From Psychrobacter sp. I-STPA10 (lineage in GTDB: Bacteria > Pseudomonadota > Gammaproteobacteria > Pseudomonadales > Moraxellaceae), in NCBI RefSeq assembly GCF_021012795.1, contig NZ_VFYU01000014.1, positions 157,173 through 221,172 of the forward strand: a DNA stretch of 64,000 bases. Direction: 5' to 3'. How positions within the stretch are numbered: position 1 is the first letter of the stretch; every line of letters begins with the position of its first letter. This document shows positions 1 through 10,184 of the stretch, in pieces. The notes under the pieces were generated by a model. The model was not told the DNA's origin, did no database searches, and saw only the letters and a program-made list of their open reading frames with translations. Made by a program: the position numbers and the translations under genes.

Positions 1-696
1 AAGCAGCATGTTACGTAGATGACCAATGGCTTTGGTGGGATTTAAGCCTTTAGGACATACAGAAACACAGTTCATAATACCACGACAACGGAATAAGCTA
101 AATGGATCGTCCAAACGTGCCAAACGAGCTTGTGTGTCACCATCACGGCTATCTGCCACAAAGCGATAGGCATTCAATAATGCAGAAGGACCTAAGAACT
201 TATCAGGATTCCACCAGAATGATGGGCATGATGTTGAGCAACACGCACATAAGATACATTCATACAGACCATTGAGCTTTTCACGCTCTTCTGGAGACTG
301 TAAACGCTCTGTTGGTGGTGCAGGTTGATCATTAATTAAATAAGGGTGAATTTTTTCATATTGTTCATAAAATTGGTTCATATCCACAACCAAATCACGA
401 ACCACTGGCAAGCCAGGAAGTGGGCGAATGGTAATCTTCTCTGGCAAAGTATTCATGTTAATCAAACATGATAATCCATTTTTACCATTGATGTTCATGC
501 CATCTGAACCACAAATCCCTTCACGACATGAGCGACGGAAAGTAATCCCTTCGTCCATCTTTTTGAGGCGCAATAATACATCTAATAGCATACGGTCAGA
601 TTCAAGCAGCTCGATGGTATAAGTCTGCATGTATGGGGCTGCGTCCTTATCAGGGTCGTAGCGATAAATCTCTATGGTGCGAGTACCTCGGCTCAT
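1..696 (-). CDS. sdhB: Succinate dehydrogenase iron-sulfur subunit (3' end outside window)
   Basis: Electron-transfer subunit of respiratory complex II, passing electrons from SdhA flavin to ubiquinone at the inner membrane. The window holds 232 codons; the family is about 235 residues, so only the last few are missing. A [2Fe-2S] site is visible at Cys57, Cys62, Asp65 and Cys77, with Asp at the third ligand as in E. coli. A cysteine cluster CILCACCSTSCP near residue 145 fits the [4Fe-4S] and part of the [3Fe-4S] ligands, and CRGIMNCVSVCPKG near residue 205 supplies the rest. The ATG at 696 is preceded by a TGGAG ribosome site. It lies 194 bp after sdhA and is the last gene of the sdhCDAB cluster. 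Confidence 0.96.
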   Translation of the reverse strand, partial: MSRGTRTIEIYRYDPDKDAAPYMQTYTIELLESDRMLLDVLLRLKKMDEGITFRRSCREGICGSDGMNINGKNGLSCLINMNTLPEKITIRPLPGLPVVRDLVVDMNQFYEQYEKIHPYLINDQPAPPTERLQSPEEREKLNGLYECILCACCSTSCPSFWWNPDKFLGPSALLNAYRFVADSRDGDTQARLARLDDPFSLFRCRGIMNCVSVCPKGLNPTKAIGHLRNMLL

Positions 697-890
697 AGTG
701 TAACTCCAGACGATAATAAGCAGGTTGACAGGTTAGCACATTTTTCTATCACATTCTGTCAAATATAACCAATAAAAAATAACCTACTCATACGTCATTT
801 TATCTTGGCTAATTGACTAAGTATAAAAAACGACTGTCAACGGCTTATAAATTTAAAAAAAGCGAAATTAAAGATTAAATAAAGTTGATC

Positions 891-2741
891 TTAGTATACA
901 CGTACTTTAGGCACAACATAATCTACGGTTAAAGGACTTTTGCGTACAGGCTTGTAAATGATACGATTATCACTAGAATACCAAAGTGTATGCTTCATCC
1001 ATTCATTATCATTACGACCATTTGGTGCAACTTTATCATCTTCAGGACGGTCATAATCTAGTACAGTATGCGCACCACGACACTCATGACGCTTAGCAGC
1101 AGACAGCATGGTGGCTTTTGCTACTTCATATAGGTTCGCAACTTCTAAGGCTTCAATACGTGCTGTATTAAATACTTGCGATTTATCAATCAGATGAATT
1201 TTTTCTACCTTTTCACGCAGTGCTAAGATTTTTTCAACACCTTCATCCATCAATGCTTGAGTGCGAAATACACTGGCATGTTTTTGCATGGTGGCACGAA
1301 TTTCATCAGCAACATCTTGTGCATTATAGCCATCAGTTGATTGTTGTAATTTATTGAGTCGACCAAGGGTAAAATCAAGAACACGAGGATCAAGTGGTTT
1401 ATAATTATGGTCAGCGTGATGGTATTCATCAACAATATGTTTACCAGCAGCACGACCAAAGACAACTAAGTCAAGTAGTGAGTTTGTACCCAAACGATTT
1501 GCACCATGAACACTCACACATGCACACTCACCAATAGCATACAAGCCTTTGACAACTTTGCCATCAGTGTATAAGCCCTCTTCATCAACATTGCCGTCCA
1601 AATCAGGAACAGTAACTTGTCCATGAATATTAGTAGGTATGCCACCCATCATATAGTGAATGGTTGGAATGACTGGAATCGGCTCTTTGGTAATATCCAC
1701 GTTCGCAAAATTTTTGCCAATCTCAAATACAGAAGGCAAACGCTTCATGATGGTTTCAACCCCTAAGTGAGTCATATCCATGACGATATATTCACCTTTT
1801 GGTCCACAACCACGTCCTTCTTTGATCTCTTGGTCCATAGAACGAGAAACCAAATCACGAGGTGCTAAGTCTTTTACGGTTGGTGCATAACGCTCCATAA
1901 AGGCTTCACCATCTTTGTTACGCAAGATAGCACCTTCACCACGACAACCTTCGGTCAATAGTACGCCTGCGCCTGCCACACCTGTTGGGTGGAACTGCCA
2001 AAACTCCATGTCTTGTAATGGTACACCAGCACGCACTGCCATACCCAGACCATCACCTGTATTAATATAAGCATTGGTAGAGGCAGCAAAAATACGCCCT
2101 GCACCACCCGTCGCTAATACAGTAATTGGCGTTTGGAAGACAGCCACTGCACCTGTCTCTTGCTCAATGGCAATCACACCATTGATGTTACCATCTTCGT
2201 CTTTTATTAAATCTAGCGCAATCCATTCAATAAAAAACTGGGTACCTTGCTGTAGATTTTTTTGATATAAAGTGTGCAGTAGTGCATGTCCTGTACGGTC
2301 AGCAGCTGCGCAAGCACGTTGTACTGCTTTTTCACCATAATTTGAGGTATGTCCACCAAAAGGACGCTGATAAATTGTACCGTCTTCGTTACGGTCAAAT
2401 GGCATACCCATGTGCTCAAGCTCATAAACGACTTTGGGTGCTTCGCGACACATATATTCAATGGCATCTTGGTCACCAAGCCAATCTGACCCTTTGACGG
2501 TGTCATAAAAGTGAAAGTGCCAGTTATCATTGCTCATATTACCAAGACTTGCACCGATACCACCTTGCGCCGCTACCGTGTGTGAACGTGTTGGAAATAC
2601 TTTGGTTATCACTGCGACATTCATGCCTGCTTGTGCTAGCTGCAATGACGCACGCATACCTGAACCACCACCACCGACAATAACGGCATCGTAGTTTAGG
2701 GTTTTAATATTACTAATGGTATTGTCTTGTCTAGTTGCCAT
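891..2741 (-). CDS. sdhA: Succinate dehydrogenase flavoprotein subunit
   Basis: Catalytic subunit of complex II oxidising succinate to fumarate on the cytoplasmic face of the inner membrane. At 616 residues it has the normal length. The N-terminal dinucleotide-binding motif VIVGGGGSGMRASL (about residues 20-33) binds FAD, and the SHTVAAQGGIGA motif carries the histidine that is covalently linked to FAD. The substrate-binding HPTG motif (FWQFHPTGVAGAG) and the C-terminal RGAH element are present. Order is sdhC-sdhD-sdhA-sdhB on the minus strand, with about 180 bp between sdhD and sdhA, which is longer than in most sdh operons. Function and membership are secure. Confidence 0.98.
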   Translation of the reverse strand: MATRQDNTISNIKTLNYDAVIVGGGGSGMRASLQLAQAGMNVAVITKVFPTRSHTVAAQGGIGASLGNMSNDNWHFHFYDTVKGSDWLGDQDAIEYMCREAPKVVYELEHMGMPFDRNEDGTIYQRPFGGHTSNYGEKAVQRACAAADRTGHALLHTLYQKNLQQGTQFFIEWIALDLIKDEDGNINGVIAIEQETGAVAVFQTPITVLATGGAGRIFAASTNAYINTGDGLGMAVRAGVPLQDMEFWQFHPTGVAGAGVLLTEGCRGEGAILRNKDGEAFMERYAPTVKDLAPRDLVSRSMDQEIKEGRGCGPKGEYIVMDMTHLGVETIMKRLPSVFEIGKNFANVDITKEPIPVIPTIHYMMGGIPTNIHGQVTVPDLDGNVDEEGLYTDGKVVKGLYAIGECACVSVHGANRLGTNSLLDLVVFGRAAGKHIVDEYHHADHNYKPLDPRVLDFTLGRLNKLQQSTDGYNAQDVADEIRATMQKHASVFRTQALMDEGVEKILALREKVEKIHLIDKSQVFNTARIEALEVANLYEVAKATMLSAAKRHECRGAHTVLDYDRPEDDKVAPNGRNDNEWMKHTLWYSSDNRIIYKPVRKSPLTVDYVVPKVRVY

Positions 2742-2920
2742 GACAGGTTTCCTAATGACTATAAATTAAAGGCATGGTAGCAATGATTGTCAGTTAAGTT
2801 TCAATAACTTATTTTTTTATCATTGTCGCTGCCAATATGATTTTATGTGTTGGGTTAATTGCTCAATACACTAGCTTGATTTAAATGCTCAAAAGTCAAA
2901 CTATTAAGTACTTAGTACTA

Positions 2921-3331
2921 TTAAGTAATAATGACTGTTTGAACACCAAGACCCCAAAAAATCATAATACCCCAAAATAAATAAACTAAAATCGCAATGA
3001 TCATCGCAGCTTGTAATACCAAACGTAGACCAGCTGCACTAGGACCAAGTTTGGTACTGGTAATATAGTCAGTAAATACTGTCCACATGCCAACCCATGC
3101 ATGTCCTGCTAATGCAATAATAGCAACCAAGCTAAATAGACGCATGGGTAGGCTCATCATAAAGCTTACCCACTGCTCATAGGTCACATGTGAATGCATC
3201 AAAAAGAAACCCAGCATCACTACGCTATATACTGCCAATACTACTGCACTGATACGCTGTACGATCCAATCACGAGAACCTGAACCTGTTAGTCCTGTTG
3301 CACTCTTTATACCTGAGTCATTTTTTCTCAT
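2921..3331 (-). CDS. sdhD: Succinate dehydrogenase membrane anchor subunit D
   Basis: Small hydrophobic anchor that, with SdhC, binds haem b and ubiquinone. About 136 residues with three predicted membrane spans. The motif LAGHAWVGMWTVFTDY in the second span contains the probable haem-ligand histidine. I place the start at the ATG at 3331, which overlaps the sdhC stop codon (TAATG) and has GGTGA seven bases upstream; an in-frame ATG at 3346 would overlap sdhC by 16 bases and is less likely. The one-base overlap implies translational coupling with sdhC. Confidence 0.93.
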   Translation of the reverse strand: MRKNDSGIKSATGLTGSGSRDWIVQRISAVVLAVYSVVMLGFFLMHSHVTYEQWVSFMMSLPMRLFSLVAIIALAGHAWVGMWTVFTDYITSTKLGPSAAGLRLVLQAAMIIAILVYLFWGIMIFWGLGVQTVIIT

Positions 3332-3720
3332 TAGAACATCACCCATACAAATGAAGCCAAAATTAGTATAGCTGCGATGACAAAGCTTATCACAGCCGCA
3401 GTGCGACCAGATTTTAGCTCTTCATTCATCCCCATATCAGCTAATAAATGCTTAATACCCATCACAAAATGATAGGCAACAGAGGCTACAAATATCCAAG
3501 CGATAAAACGAATCAGCACATTATCAAATACAGTAGCAAAACTCTCAGGTGATGCCAAAGAGCGTTGTAGTAACCATAATATGACAGGGATTAAAAGAAA
3601 TAAGATAATGCCAGAGATACGATGCAAGATAGAGGCAATCGCAATGGGTGATTTTGCATTGACGCTAATCACTTGACTCAATGGCAGATTGATGGGTCTG
3701 TTGCTTTTCACAGCGGGCAT
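3331..3720 (-). CDS. sdhC: Succinate dehydrogenase cytochrome b556 subunit
   Basis: Haem-binding membrane anchor of complex II, 129 residues with three membrane spans. The SdhC signature HRISGIILFLL lies near residue 33, and YHFVMGIKHLLADMG near residue 83 carries the haem-ligand histidine of the family. It is the first gene of the sdh cluster and is transcribed away from gltA, with 1.4 kb of non-coding sequence between them that should contain both promoters. The stop codon is shared with the sdhD start. Confidence 0.95.
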   Translation of the reverse strand: MPAVKSNRPINLPLSQVISVNAKSPIAIASILHRISGIILFLLIPVILWLLQRSLASPESFATVFDNVLIRFIAWIFVASVAYHFVMGIKHLLADMGMNEELKSGRTAAVISFVIAAILILASFVWVMF

Positions 3721-5148
3721 CCTTTTGGAGTTAACACCAAAGCATCATAGGTAATTATGCAAATTTTTGCATCTATTATGTTAGTTTTTATCATCAGTAT
3801 ATGATAAAACCTGTCTTACCTGTGCATACTTCAGTTGAATTAAATAAGGAAGAGCTAGCTTGCTGGCTTTACTTCAATAAAAGTACCTATAGTATTCATG
3901 AGTAAAGTAGGATAAAACTTACTACTTTATGACTACTATTATTGACTTCTTAAATTAAAAGACTTCACCCTACCTCACTACACTACTTATTACTTATTAA
4001 ATAAATTATTAAGTATTAACATGCTAACATGAAAATTTGAGCACCTGACAGCAAAAAAATCCCATTGGATTCTTAGAAGTGCTCAATAAATGTAAACAGT
4101 GAAATTAGGTTATTTAATGTCATGATTGAAAGACATTATACTTACTATGGTTATAATAGCTACTCTCTTTTGTATTATCTTAATTGAGATAGTTTCAACA
4201 GAGATTTGCACTACCACAGCATTTTAACAAGTCGTTATACCAACTAATTATCCTCAAAATATCAACAAAACATTTTTATGTATTGTTATATAAGTTGAGT
4301 TTTATTACTAGTATTGGCGTATTGGGTAAAGCTAGCACCAGTTATATTGCAACAATTATAGAGTTTGTTTCTGTTAATTACAAATTAATTCCAAAAAAGT
4401 ATAATATTTAGTTTATCAGTTGCCATAAAGTTTGGTGGTTAGATTGCCCTAATAATCACAGCAAAGCCAGTGTTTATCTACCACGACCCAAACACCAGTC
4501 AATAACCAATAATGACACCTGAGGGTCAAACTGATAGAATATTTTTTGCATTTATCGCTAATTTCAGCATTTTATCTTACTATTTTACCCAAATTTGTTA
4601 TAAGATAATCAGATACGAGAAACTCTTAATTGCTAAGTTTAGGGACAAGATTTAGATTTAGTACCACTAAGAGTTTTATGGTATAGCGACAGTTTTTGGG
4701 CTCACTAAGGGAATAGACTAAAAACTTGCACAATGTCACACCTTTATACTGCTTATTATATACTTTCAATTTTGTGACCAAAACTTGGTGATATATATAG
4801 CAAAACTTATTTATATATCTCCTTGGTATGCGTTTTACATATATTGTTACAAATAAAAAGAGCAAAGGTTACTGGTTTGGCAGATTATAGCTTTTAAACT
4901 AGATAGAATCTCTTAACCTAAATCCAAATAAGATAAATAGTAATACCAATTTACCCTGTTTGGATATAGACTGTTTTATCTGCATAATTTGTAATTTTAT
5001 CCCTATCACCATCTTTTATTATCTGTATCAATATAAAGTGGTCATGGTTAACCTGATAATGGCTTTGGTTTGATAAGCAGATAATAAATAAAACATCACA
5101 AACACTACCAATAAACATCATGGTAATAAACAACAATGAGAGGAATTT
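3721..5148. other. Non-coding sdhC-gltA divergent region
   Basis: This 1.4 kb AT-rich stretch holds no convincing gene. Two minus-strand open frames (4626-4865 and 4951-5136) have biased, low-complexity compositions and no ribosome sites, and I do not accept them. It should carry the divergent sdh and gltA promoters. A nested inverted repeat sits at 4037-4086. The length is far more than two promoters need, so an undetected small RNA or a decayed gene remains possible. Confidence 0.6.
4037..4086. repeat. Nested inverted repeat in sdh-gltA intergenic region
   Basis: Perfect 8-bp arms TTGAGCAC (4037-4044) and GTGCTCAA (4079-4086) enclose a second hairpin AATCC-CATT-GGATT (about 4059-4072). The role is unknown: it could be a regulator site or a structured RNA. 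There is no T-run, so it is not a typical terminator. Confidence 0.5.
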
Positions 5149-6429
5149 ATGGCAAATGAAAAAGCGACCTTAACCGTCGATGGCAAAGAGTATGATCTAC
5201 CAATTATCACAGGTACTTTAGGTCGTCCTGTTATTGATGTAGCAGCATTTCAAGACGCTGGCTACTGGACGTATGACCCTGGCTTTAAAGTAACTGCTCC
5301 TGTTGAGTCAAAAATTACATTTATTGATGGTGGTAAAGGTGAACTATTACACCGTGGCTATCCTATTGACCAATTGGCTGATAATGCAGAGTATTTAGAG
5401 GTTTGCTACGCTTTATTGCATGGAGAGTTACCAAACGCTGAGCAAAAAGAAGACTTTTATAAAAAAGTACAAAAGCACTCAAGTGTTCATGACCAACTGC
5501 GCAAATTCTTTGAAGGTTTCCGCCGTGATGCTCATCCAATGGCAATTATGGTGGGTGTTGTTGGTGCTTTATCTGCTTTTTATCATGATGGCTTAGATGT
5601 CAGTGATGAGAAACATCGTGAAATCACTGCGATTCGTTTGATTTCAAAAATGCCAACTTTGGCTGCCATGAGCTATAAATACTCTCGTGGCGAACCATTC
5701 ATGTATCCACGTAATGACTTTAATTACGCTGAAAACTTTTTATACATGATGTTTGCAACGCCTGCTGATGTTAATTATAAGGTCAATCCTGTATTGGCTC
5801 GTGCAATGGATAAAATCTTTACGCTGCATGCTGACCATGAGCAAAATGCTTCTACGTCAACAGTACGTTTGGCTGGCTCAACCGGTGCAAACCCTTATGC
5901 ATGTATCGCTGCAGGTATCGCTGCACTTTGGGGACCTTCACATGGTGGCGCAAACGAAGCAGTACTTGAGATGCTAGATGAAATCGGCACGGTTGAAAAT
6001 GTCGATGAGTTTATGGAAAAAGTAAAACGCAAAGAAGTGAAGCTGATGGGCTTTGGTCACCGTGTTTACAAAAACTTTGACCCTCGTGCCAAGGTAATGA
6101 AAGAAACTTGTGATGAGGTACTAGAAGCATTGGGTATTGATGACCCGAAACTTGAGCTTGCCATGAAGCTTGAGAAAATTGCTTTAGAAGACCCTTACTT
6201 TGTAGAGCGTAATTTATATCCAAACGTTGACTTCTACTCAGGTATTATTCTAAAAGCGATTGGTATTCCAACCTCAATGTTTACTGTTATCTTTGCTCTA
6301 GCACGTACAGCAGGCTGGATTAGCCATTGGTTAGAGATGCACAGCGCACCATTTAAGATTGGTCGTCCACGTCAGCTTTACACTGGCGAAACCAAGCGTG
6401 ACTTTGTAAAACTTGAAGACCGTAAATAG
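5149..6429 (+). CDS. gltA: Citrate synthase (type II, hexameric)
   Basis: First enzyme of the TCA cycle, condensing acetyl-CoA and oxaloacetate to citrate in the cytoplasm. The 426-residue length and the N-terminal extension starting [18 protein letters not shown] match the NADH-sensitive Gram-negative form. Catalytic residues are visible: His265 in GPSHGGAN, His304 in [15 protein letters not shown] and Asp361 in NVDFYSG. The ATG at 5149 has GAGAGGA upstream. It stands as a single gene, divergent from sdhCDAB, and is followed by a strong intrinsic terminator. Confidence 0.98.
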   Translation: MANEKATLTVDGKEYDLPIITGTLGRPVIDVAAFQDAGYWTYDPGFKVTAPVESKITFIDGGKGELLHRGYPIDQLADNAEYLEVCYALLHGELPNAEQKEDFYKKVQKHSSVHDQLRKFFEGFRRDAHPMAIMVGVVGALSAFYHDGLDVSDEKHREITAIRLISKMPTLAAMSYKYSRGEPFMYPRNDFNYAENFLYMMFATPADVNYKVNPVLARAMDKIFTLHADHEQNASTSTVRLAGSTGANPYACIAAGIAALWGPSHGGANEAVLEMLDEIGTVENVDEFMEKVKRKEVKLMGFGHRVYKNFDPRAKVMKETCDEVLEALGIDDPKLELAMKLEKIALEDPYFVERNLYPNVDFYSGIILKAIGIPTSMFTVIFALARTAGWISHWLEMHSAPFKIGRPRQLYTGETKRDFVKLEDRK

Positions 6430-6464
6430 CCGTTAATCCAAATATTTTTAACAAACAAAGCTAT

Positions 6465-6501
6465 AAAAAGCCCATTCAATTGATATTGAGTGGGCTTTTT
6501 C
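6465..6501 (+). terminator. Intrinsic terminator after gltA
   Basis: A hairpin with AAAAGCCCA and TGGGCTTTT arms, extended by CTCAATATCAATTGAAT-like inner pairing, and followed by a T-run. It starts 36 bp after the gltA stop. Confidence 0.9.
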
Positions 6502-6592
6502 TATATGTTATCAAATTTTTAGATTAAGACTTACACAATTTTAGACAAATATTCGTAGATAAACAAACGTCATTTTATTTATAGAGTCCGCA

Positions 6593-7642
6593 TTACTCAA
6601 ACTCTTTGAGCTTTTGTTCATATTTTGCAATTTGCTCATCATATCCTGCAATGGTTTGGTTAAATTCTGCCATTAATTTTTCAAAGTCCTGTTTTTGTTT
6701 TTGTTGCTCTAAAATTTGTGCTTCTTTGATTGCTTGTAGCTCGGCACTTTGTTGTGCCTCTATCTGTTCCCAGATTTGATATTGTTGTAGTAGCCTCGCC
6801 AGTGTTGGCATTTTTATGGTGAGTCTTTCTGCCAATTCAGCATTTTTAAACAGGTCAGGAACTAACATGGCAATACTTAATAAGGTATCAACGGTTTCTG
6901 CTGTTAATGGTTTATCAGCAGATGAATATAATGCCTGCATCGCTGTTTGATAACGTGTTTTTATTTGTTCTTTGGTCAATATTTTTGGCGGAGTGATGAC
7001 GGTTGTTGCCAGTGGTAATTGTACCTCATCAGGTTGTTGCTCAGCTAACACAGCATCGACAGATAGCTCAGGTTTGGGTGGCAACGTGTTTACTTGTGTC
7101 TGTGTTACCTCTCTTCTGCTACTCTCTGTATCTGCATCATTATCACTATCGCTATCGCTACTATCCGCACTCGCATTGTCATTAACTGTACTATTAACAG
7201 AATCGCTAATAGTATTAGTATCGCGCACAATGTCACTGTCATTATCTAAGTTTGGCACATCTTGCATGCTCTTTACTTCATCAAGTGTTTTTACCGTCTC
7301 TGTTTCTTTATTTTCACTGTCTACCCGACTGATACTCATAGGCACATCGGCTGTTTGCAATGCTTCATACTCTGCTTGCAAACTATTTTGCAGATTTAGG
7401 ACTTGGGTAATATAGATGGGCTGAAACTCTTCAATGGCTGCCAATGCTTCTGCACTTGCAACCGCGTCTTTTATTTTTATACTTGCTATCTGACTATCTT
7501 GTGTTTCTGTATTATTACGCTGACAGGCAGACATAGTTAGTAACATGCTTAGGGTTAATACACTTAGACAGATACTTTTACTTACAATGGGCATTTTTAT
7601 CTTGTCGGTGCGTGGACGATAAACAGCAAAATGAGTCGACAT
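6593..7642 (-). CDS. Putative lipoprotein with C-terminal coiled coil
   Basis: 349 residues of unrecognised family. A hydrophobic stretch LTLSMLLTMSAC near residues 33-40 ends in a lipobox cysteine, so the product is probably a periplasm-facing lipoprotein. The middle is acidic and Ser/Asp/Asn-rich (about residues 120-175, low complexity). The last 80 residues are Gln/Glu/Lys-rich and predict a coiled coil. The start at 7642 is preceded by GAGGG at good spacing, which gives an unusually long 20-residue positive n-region; an internal ATG at 7594 would give a normal signal peptide but lacks a clear ribosome site. It converges with gltA. No function can be assigned. Confidence 0.75.
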   Translation of the reverse strand: MSTHFAVYRPRTDKIKMPIVSKSICLSVLTLSMLLTMSACQRNNTETQDSQIASIKIKDAVASAEALAAIEEFQPIYITQVLNLQNSLQAEYEALQTADVPMSISRVDSENKETETVKTLDEVKSMQDVPNLDNDSDIVRDTNTISDSVNSTVNDNASADSSDSDSDNDADTESSRREVTQTQVNTLPPKPELSVDAVLAEQQPDEVQLPLATTVITPPKILTKEQIKTRYQTAMQALYSSADKPLTAETVDTLLSIAMLVPDLFKNAELAERLTIKMPTLARLLQQYQIWEQIEAQQSAELQAIKEAQILEQQKQKQDFEKLMAEFNQTIAGYDEQIAKYEQKLKEFE

Positions 7643-7761
7643 TACAGACCCTCAGCATTTTAAAAATAAGTATTATAAAGTCAGAAACCATAAATAATAT
7701 AGCACAGGCATGTGACAAGTTATTGCTGCTATTAATTCTCTATTATAAAACTGTTATAAGA

Positions 7762-7858
7762 TATAGTCTGCCTACGATAATTCCACCACGGTGTCTCACT
7801 AGATGGGTGTACTATTTACATTCGGTTGCCTTATGGTGACATTATATTAGATTGAATA
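7762..7858 (-). repeat. Dispersed TATAGTC inverted-repeat element, copy 1
   Basis: A 97-bp copy of a dispersed element. The left end reads TATAGTCTGCCTACGATAAT followed by TCCACCAC; the right end, read in reverse, is TATTCAATCTAATATAATGT followed by CACC. The element is in reverse orientation compared with the copy at 11645-11756. It is non-coding. Confidence 0.7.
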
Positions 7859-7896
7859 TGTTATTTATTTAAAAATTCTATTTATTCCCCTTAATC

Positions 7897-8376
7897 TTAA
7901 TGTAGTGGTGATAAAAAAGGGATACATGCTTGCCATGCACTACAATCCTCCCCGCGCTCACGGCGCAAAAAATAATCTTGTACCATACGTGCTTGCTGCT
8001 CAATACCAAATGAAGAGAAGGATTTATCTTTTGATAAGACATAACCATAACGACGATTAAATAAAGCGCCACGTACCACTTTAACCCCTTGTTGCAATTG
8101 CCACACATGGGTCAATTCATGCACCAGCCAGCCTTGTTTACTAAGTGATTGTTCAGTAAAGTCCTCTACCCAGTCGTTATAATGAAAATAGATATTTCCG
8201 TTTGGGCTAACGGCATAGTTTTTTAGTACCCACCATGCTGTTTTGATAGATATGTGCTGCACATCAAGCTGTGACCCAAAAACTGACTGTGCTAACTGCT
8301 TTTCTTGGGTGGTCAGCGGGCGTGATTTTCTGATGCGAAAACGGTCAATAAATGACCAAAATAACTTTTTTATCAT
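7897..8376 (-). CDS. Hypothetical protein with HExxH metallopeptidase-like motif
   Basis: 159 residues. The centre carries WLVHELTHVWQLQQG (about residues 83-97), an HExxH zinc-metallopeptidase signature followed by a Gln-rich turn. This pattern occurs in small proteins annotated as Vgr/Rhs-related or DUF4157-like, but I cannot make a firm family call. There is no signal peptide or membrane span and the N-terminus is basic. It is flanked by dispersed-element copies on both sides (7762-7858 and 8511-8602) and has no obvious operon partner. Peptidase activity is inferred only from the motif; the third zinc ligand is not identified. Confidence 0.7.
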   Translation of the reverse strand: MIKKLFWSFIDRFRIRKSRPLTTQEKQLAQSVFGSQLDVQHISIKTAWWVLKNYAVSPNGNIYFHYNDWVEDFTEQSLSKQGWLVHELTHVWQLQQGVKVVRGALFNRRYGYVLSKDKSFSSFGIEQQARMVQDYFLRRERGEDCSAWQACIPFLSPLH

Positions 8377-8720
8377 AATTTATCTCAAAAAAATAATTTG
8401 TCTCAAAAAACTTAAAACCTATGGTTTACTATTTACTATGATACTAAAATTAATTAAGCAGTGGTTATAACAAATTAGATTCAGCTAAATATATAGCAGA
8501 CTATGGTCGAAGCAGACTAAAACAGATACAAGGTGACCGAGTGCAGATAGTTTGGTTGTATAGCAAATGAGGTTAACACCGTCGCTGTTTAGTAGCTCTG
8601 TGCCTATATACAAAATACAAAGAGTTTACGCAAAGGATATGAATATAATAACATCACTATTGGTCACTTATGATACGCTATCTTAATTACACTCATTTTG
8701 CTTATTATGCCATATAGATT
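8377..8720. other. Non-coding region upstream of rarA
   Basis: A 344-bp intergenic region between the divergent HExxH gene and rarA. It contains a diverged dispersed-element copy at 8511-8602. I see no open frame with a ribosome site. Confidence 0.6.
8511..8602 (+). repeat. Dispersed element, diverged copy 2
   Basis: This 92-bp segment matches the reverse complement of 59352-59443 along its whole length. Shared blocks include GAGTGCAGATAG, TTGTATAGCAAA and GAGGTTAACACC, and both run from AGACTAAAA to TAGTAG-CTCT-TG. It shares the GAGGTTAAC core with the copy at 11645-11756 but lacks clean terminal repeats. Confidence 0.7.
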
Positions 8721-10037
8721 ATGACTCAATTACCACTGACTGACCAAACAAGCCGTCAAACCGACACACCACTAGCAGGGCGTATGCGACCTAATAGTCT
8801 AGATAAAGTCATTGGACAAACGCATCTACTAGGAGAAGGTGCACCCATTCAACAATTTGTAGCCCATGGTCATCTACCGTCACTTATTTTGCATGGTGAG
8901 GCGGGTATTGGAAAAACCACCATCGCCATGCTGCTTGCCAAAGCGGTAAACCGTCCGTTTTATCCTCTGTCAGCAATTAACATTGGGGTTAAGCAACTGC
9001 GAGAGATATTAGACCATAAAGATGGATTTGATATATCGCCGCCAGTGGTTTTTATTGATGAGATTCACCGCTTTAATAAAGCACAACAAGATGCGTTACT
9101 TGGAGCCGTAGAATCAGGAGATATTACCTTAATTGGTGCTACCACAGAAAACCCTTCATTTAGTGTTAATAATGCGCTACTGTCTCGTTGTCAGGTTTAT
9201 CGCTTGCAGCCACTCAATCAAACGCAAATTGCTGAGTTATTACAGCGAGCCATCAGCCAAGATGCGGTATTATCCAAACTACCAATAAAATTACAGGCAC
9301 AAAATAGCATTGTTAATTTGGCACAAGGGGACGCTCGTAAAGCACTAAATTTACTTGAGATGGCAGTACAAGCCTCTGACCAAACCCAAGCACAAATTAT
9401 AATTGACGATGCGCTATTGTCTCGGGTGGCACAAACCTCACTGCAACGCTACGATAAAGATGGGGAACAGCACTACGACATCATCTCAGCAATGATAAAA
9501 TCGGTACGTGGCTCTGACCCTGATGCTGCACTGTATTGGATGGCTCGTATGTTAGTCGCTGGTGAACCGCCTGAATTTATTGCCAGAAGATTGGTGATTC
9601 TTGCCAGTGAGGATATTGGTAATGCCAATCCCAATGCCTTACTGCTAGCCGATGCTGCGCTGCGTAGTGTTAAAAGTATTGGTATGCCAGAAGCACGGAT
9701 TATTTTAGGGCAAGTGGTGGTGTACCTTGCCACCAGTGCCAAAAGCAACAGCACTTATACCGCCATTAATCAAGCGATGGCGTTGGCAAAAAAAGACCAA
9801 TCGCCAGTACCGCTACATTTACGTAATGGGGTCACTGAGCTGATGCAAACGCAAGGTTATGGAAAAGGCTATGTGTATCCACATGATCATCGTAACCATT
9901 ATTATCCACAGCAATATTTACCTGATAACCTAGTAGGTACACAGTTTTATCAATATGCTGATAATCGACGTGAACAGCACAGCAAGCAGTTTATGGCATG
10001 GTTGCAATCTCAAGTGGCAGCCAATCAATCGTCATAA
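8721..10037 (+). CDS. rarA: Replication-associated recombination protein A (AAA+ ATPase)
   Basis: A RarA/MgsA (WRNIP1/Mgs1) family ATPase that acts at stalled replication forks and is related to clamp-loader subunits. 438 residues, normal length. The N-terminal segment [22 protein letters not shown] is the family signature. Walker [12 protein letters not shown] is near residue 60, Walker [17 protein letters not shown] near 112 and sensor 1 [10 protein letters not shown] near 138. The C-terminal half ([19 protein letters not shown], then EDIGNANP) is the MgsA C-terminal domain that mediates tetramerisation. It is probably monocistronic; ribB follows after 147 bp. Confidence 0.96.
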   Translation: MTQLPLTDQTSRQTDTPLAGRMRPNSLDKVIGQTHLLGEGAPIQQFVAHGHLPSLILHGEAGIGKTTIAMLLAKAVNRPFYPLSAINIGVKQLREILDHKDGFDISPPVVFIDEIHRFNKAQQDALLGAVESGDITLIGATTENPSFSVNNALLSRCQVYRLQPLNQTQIAELLQRAISQDAVLSKLPIKLQAQNSIVNLAQGDARKALNLLEMAVQASDQTQAQIIIDDALLSRVAQTSLQRYDKDGEQHYDIISAMIKSVRGSDPDAALYWMARMLVAGEPPEFIARRLVILASEDIGNANPNALLLADAALRSVKSIGMPEARIILGQVVVYLATSAKSNSTYTAINQAMALAKKDQSPVPLHLRNGVTELMQTQGYGKGYVYPHDHRNHYYPQQYLPDNLVGTQFYQYADNRREQHSKQFMAWLQSQVAANQSS

Positions 10038-10184
10038 TTATTTATAATGGATAACGACTTGTCATCATCAAGCCCAATGATGACTCAAACAATCATGGCG
10101 AAGTCTGACAATCCCTTATACAATAGCCTGCATATATTTTATGATTAATATTTTAAAATAAACGACATAACTAACGAGATACTT

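Noticed and set aside
4431..4500. Possible further copy of the dispersed element (GTGGTTAGAT and ATCTACCAC blocks)
   Set aside because: The blocks face the wrong way relative to the element ends and the rest does not align.
4626..5136. Two minus-strand frames (4626-4865, 4951-5136) upstream of gltA
   Set aside because: Biased, hydrophobic or Lys/Ile-rich products in AT-rich DNA without ribosome sites.
6972..7415. Ser/Leu-rich plus-strand frame opposite the lipoprotein gene
   Set aside because: Antisense shadow of the low-complexity Asp/Ser coding region.
10038..10184. Possible FMN riboswitch before ribB
   Set aside because: None of the conserved RFN-element blocks are visible in the 147-bp leader.
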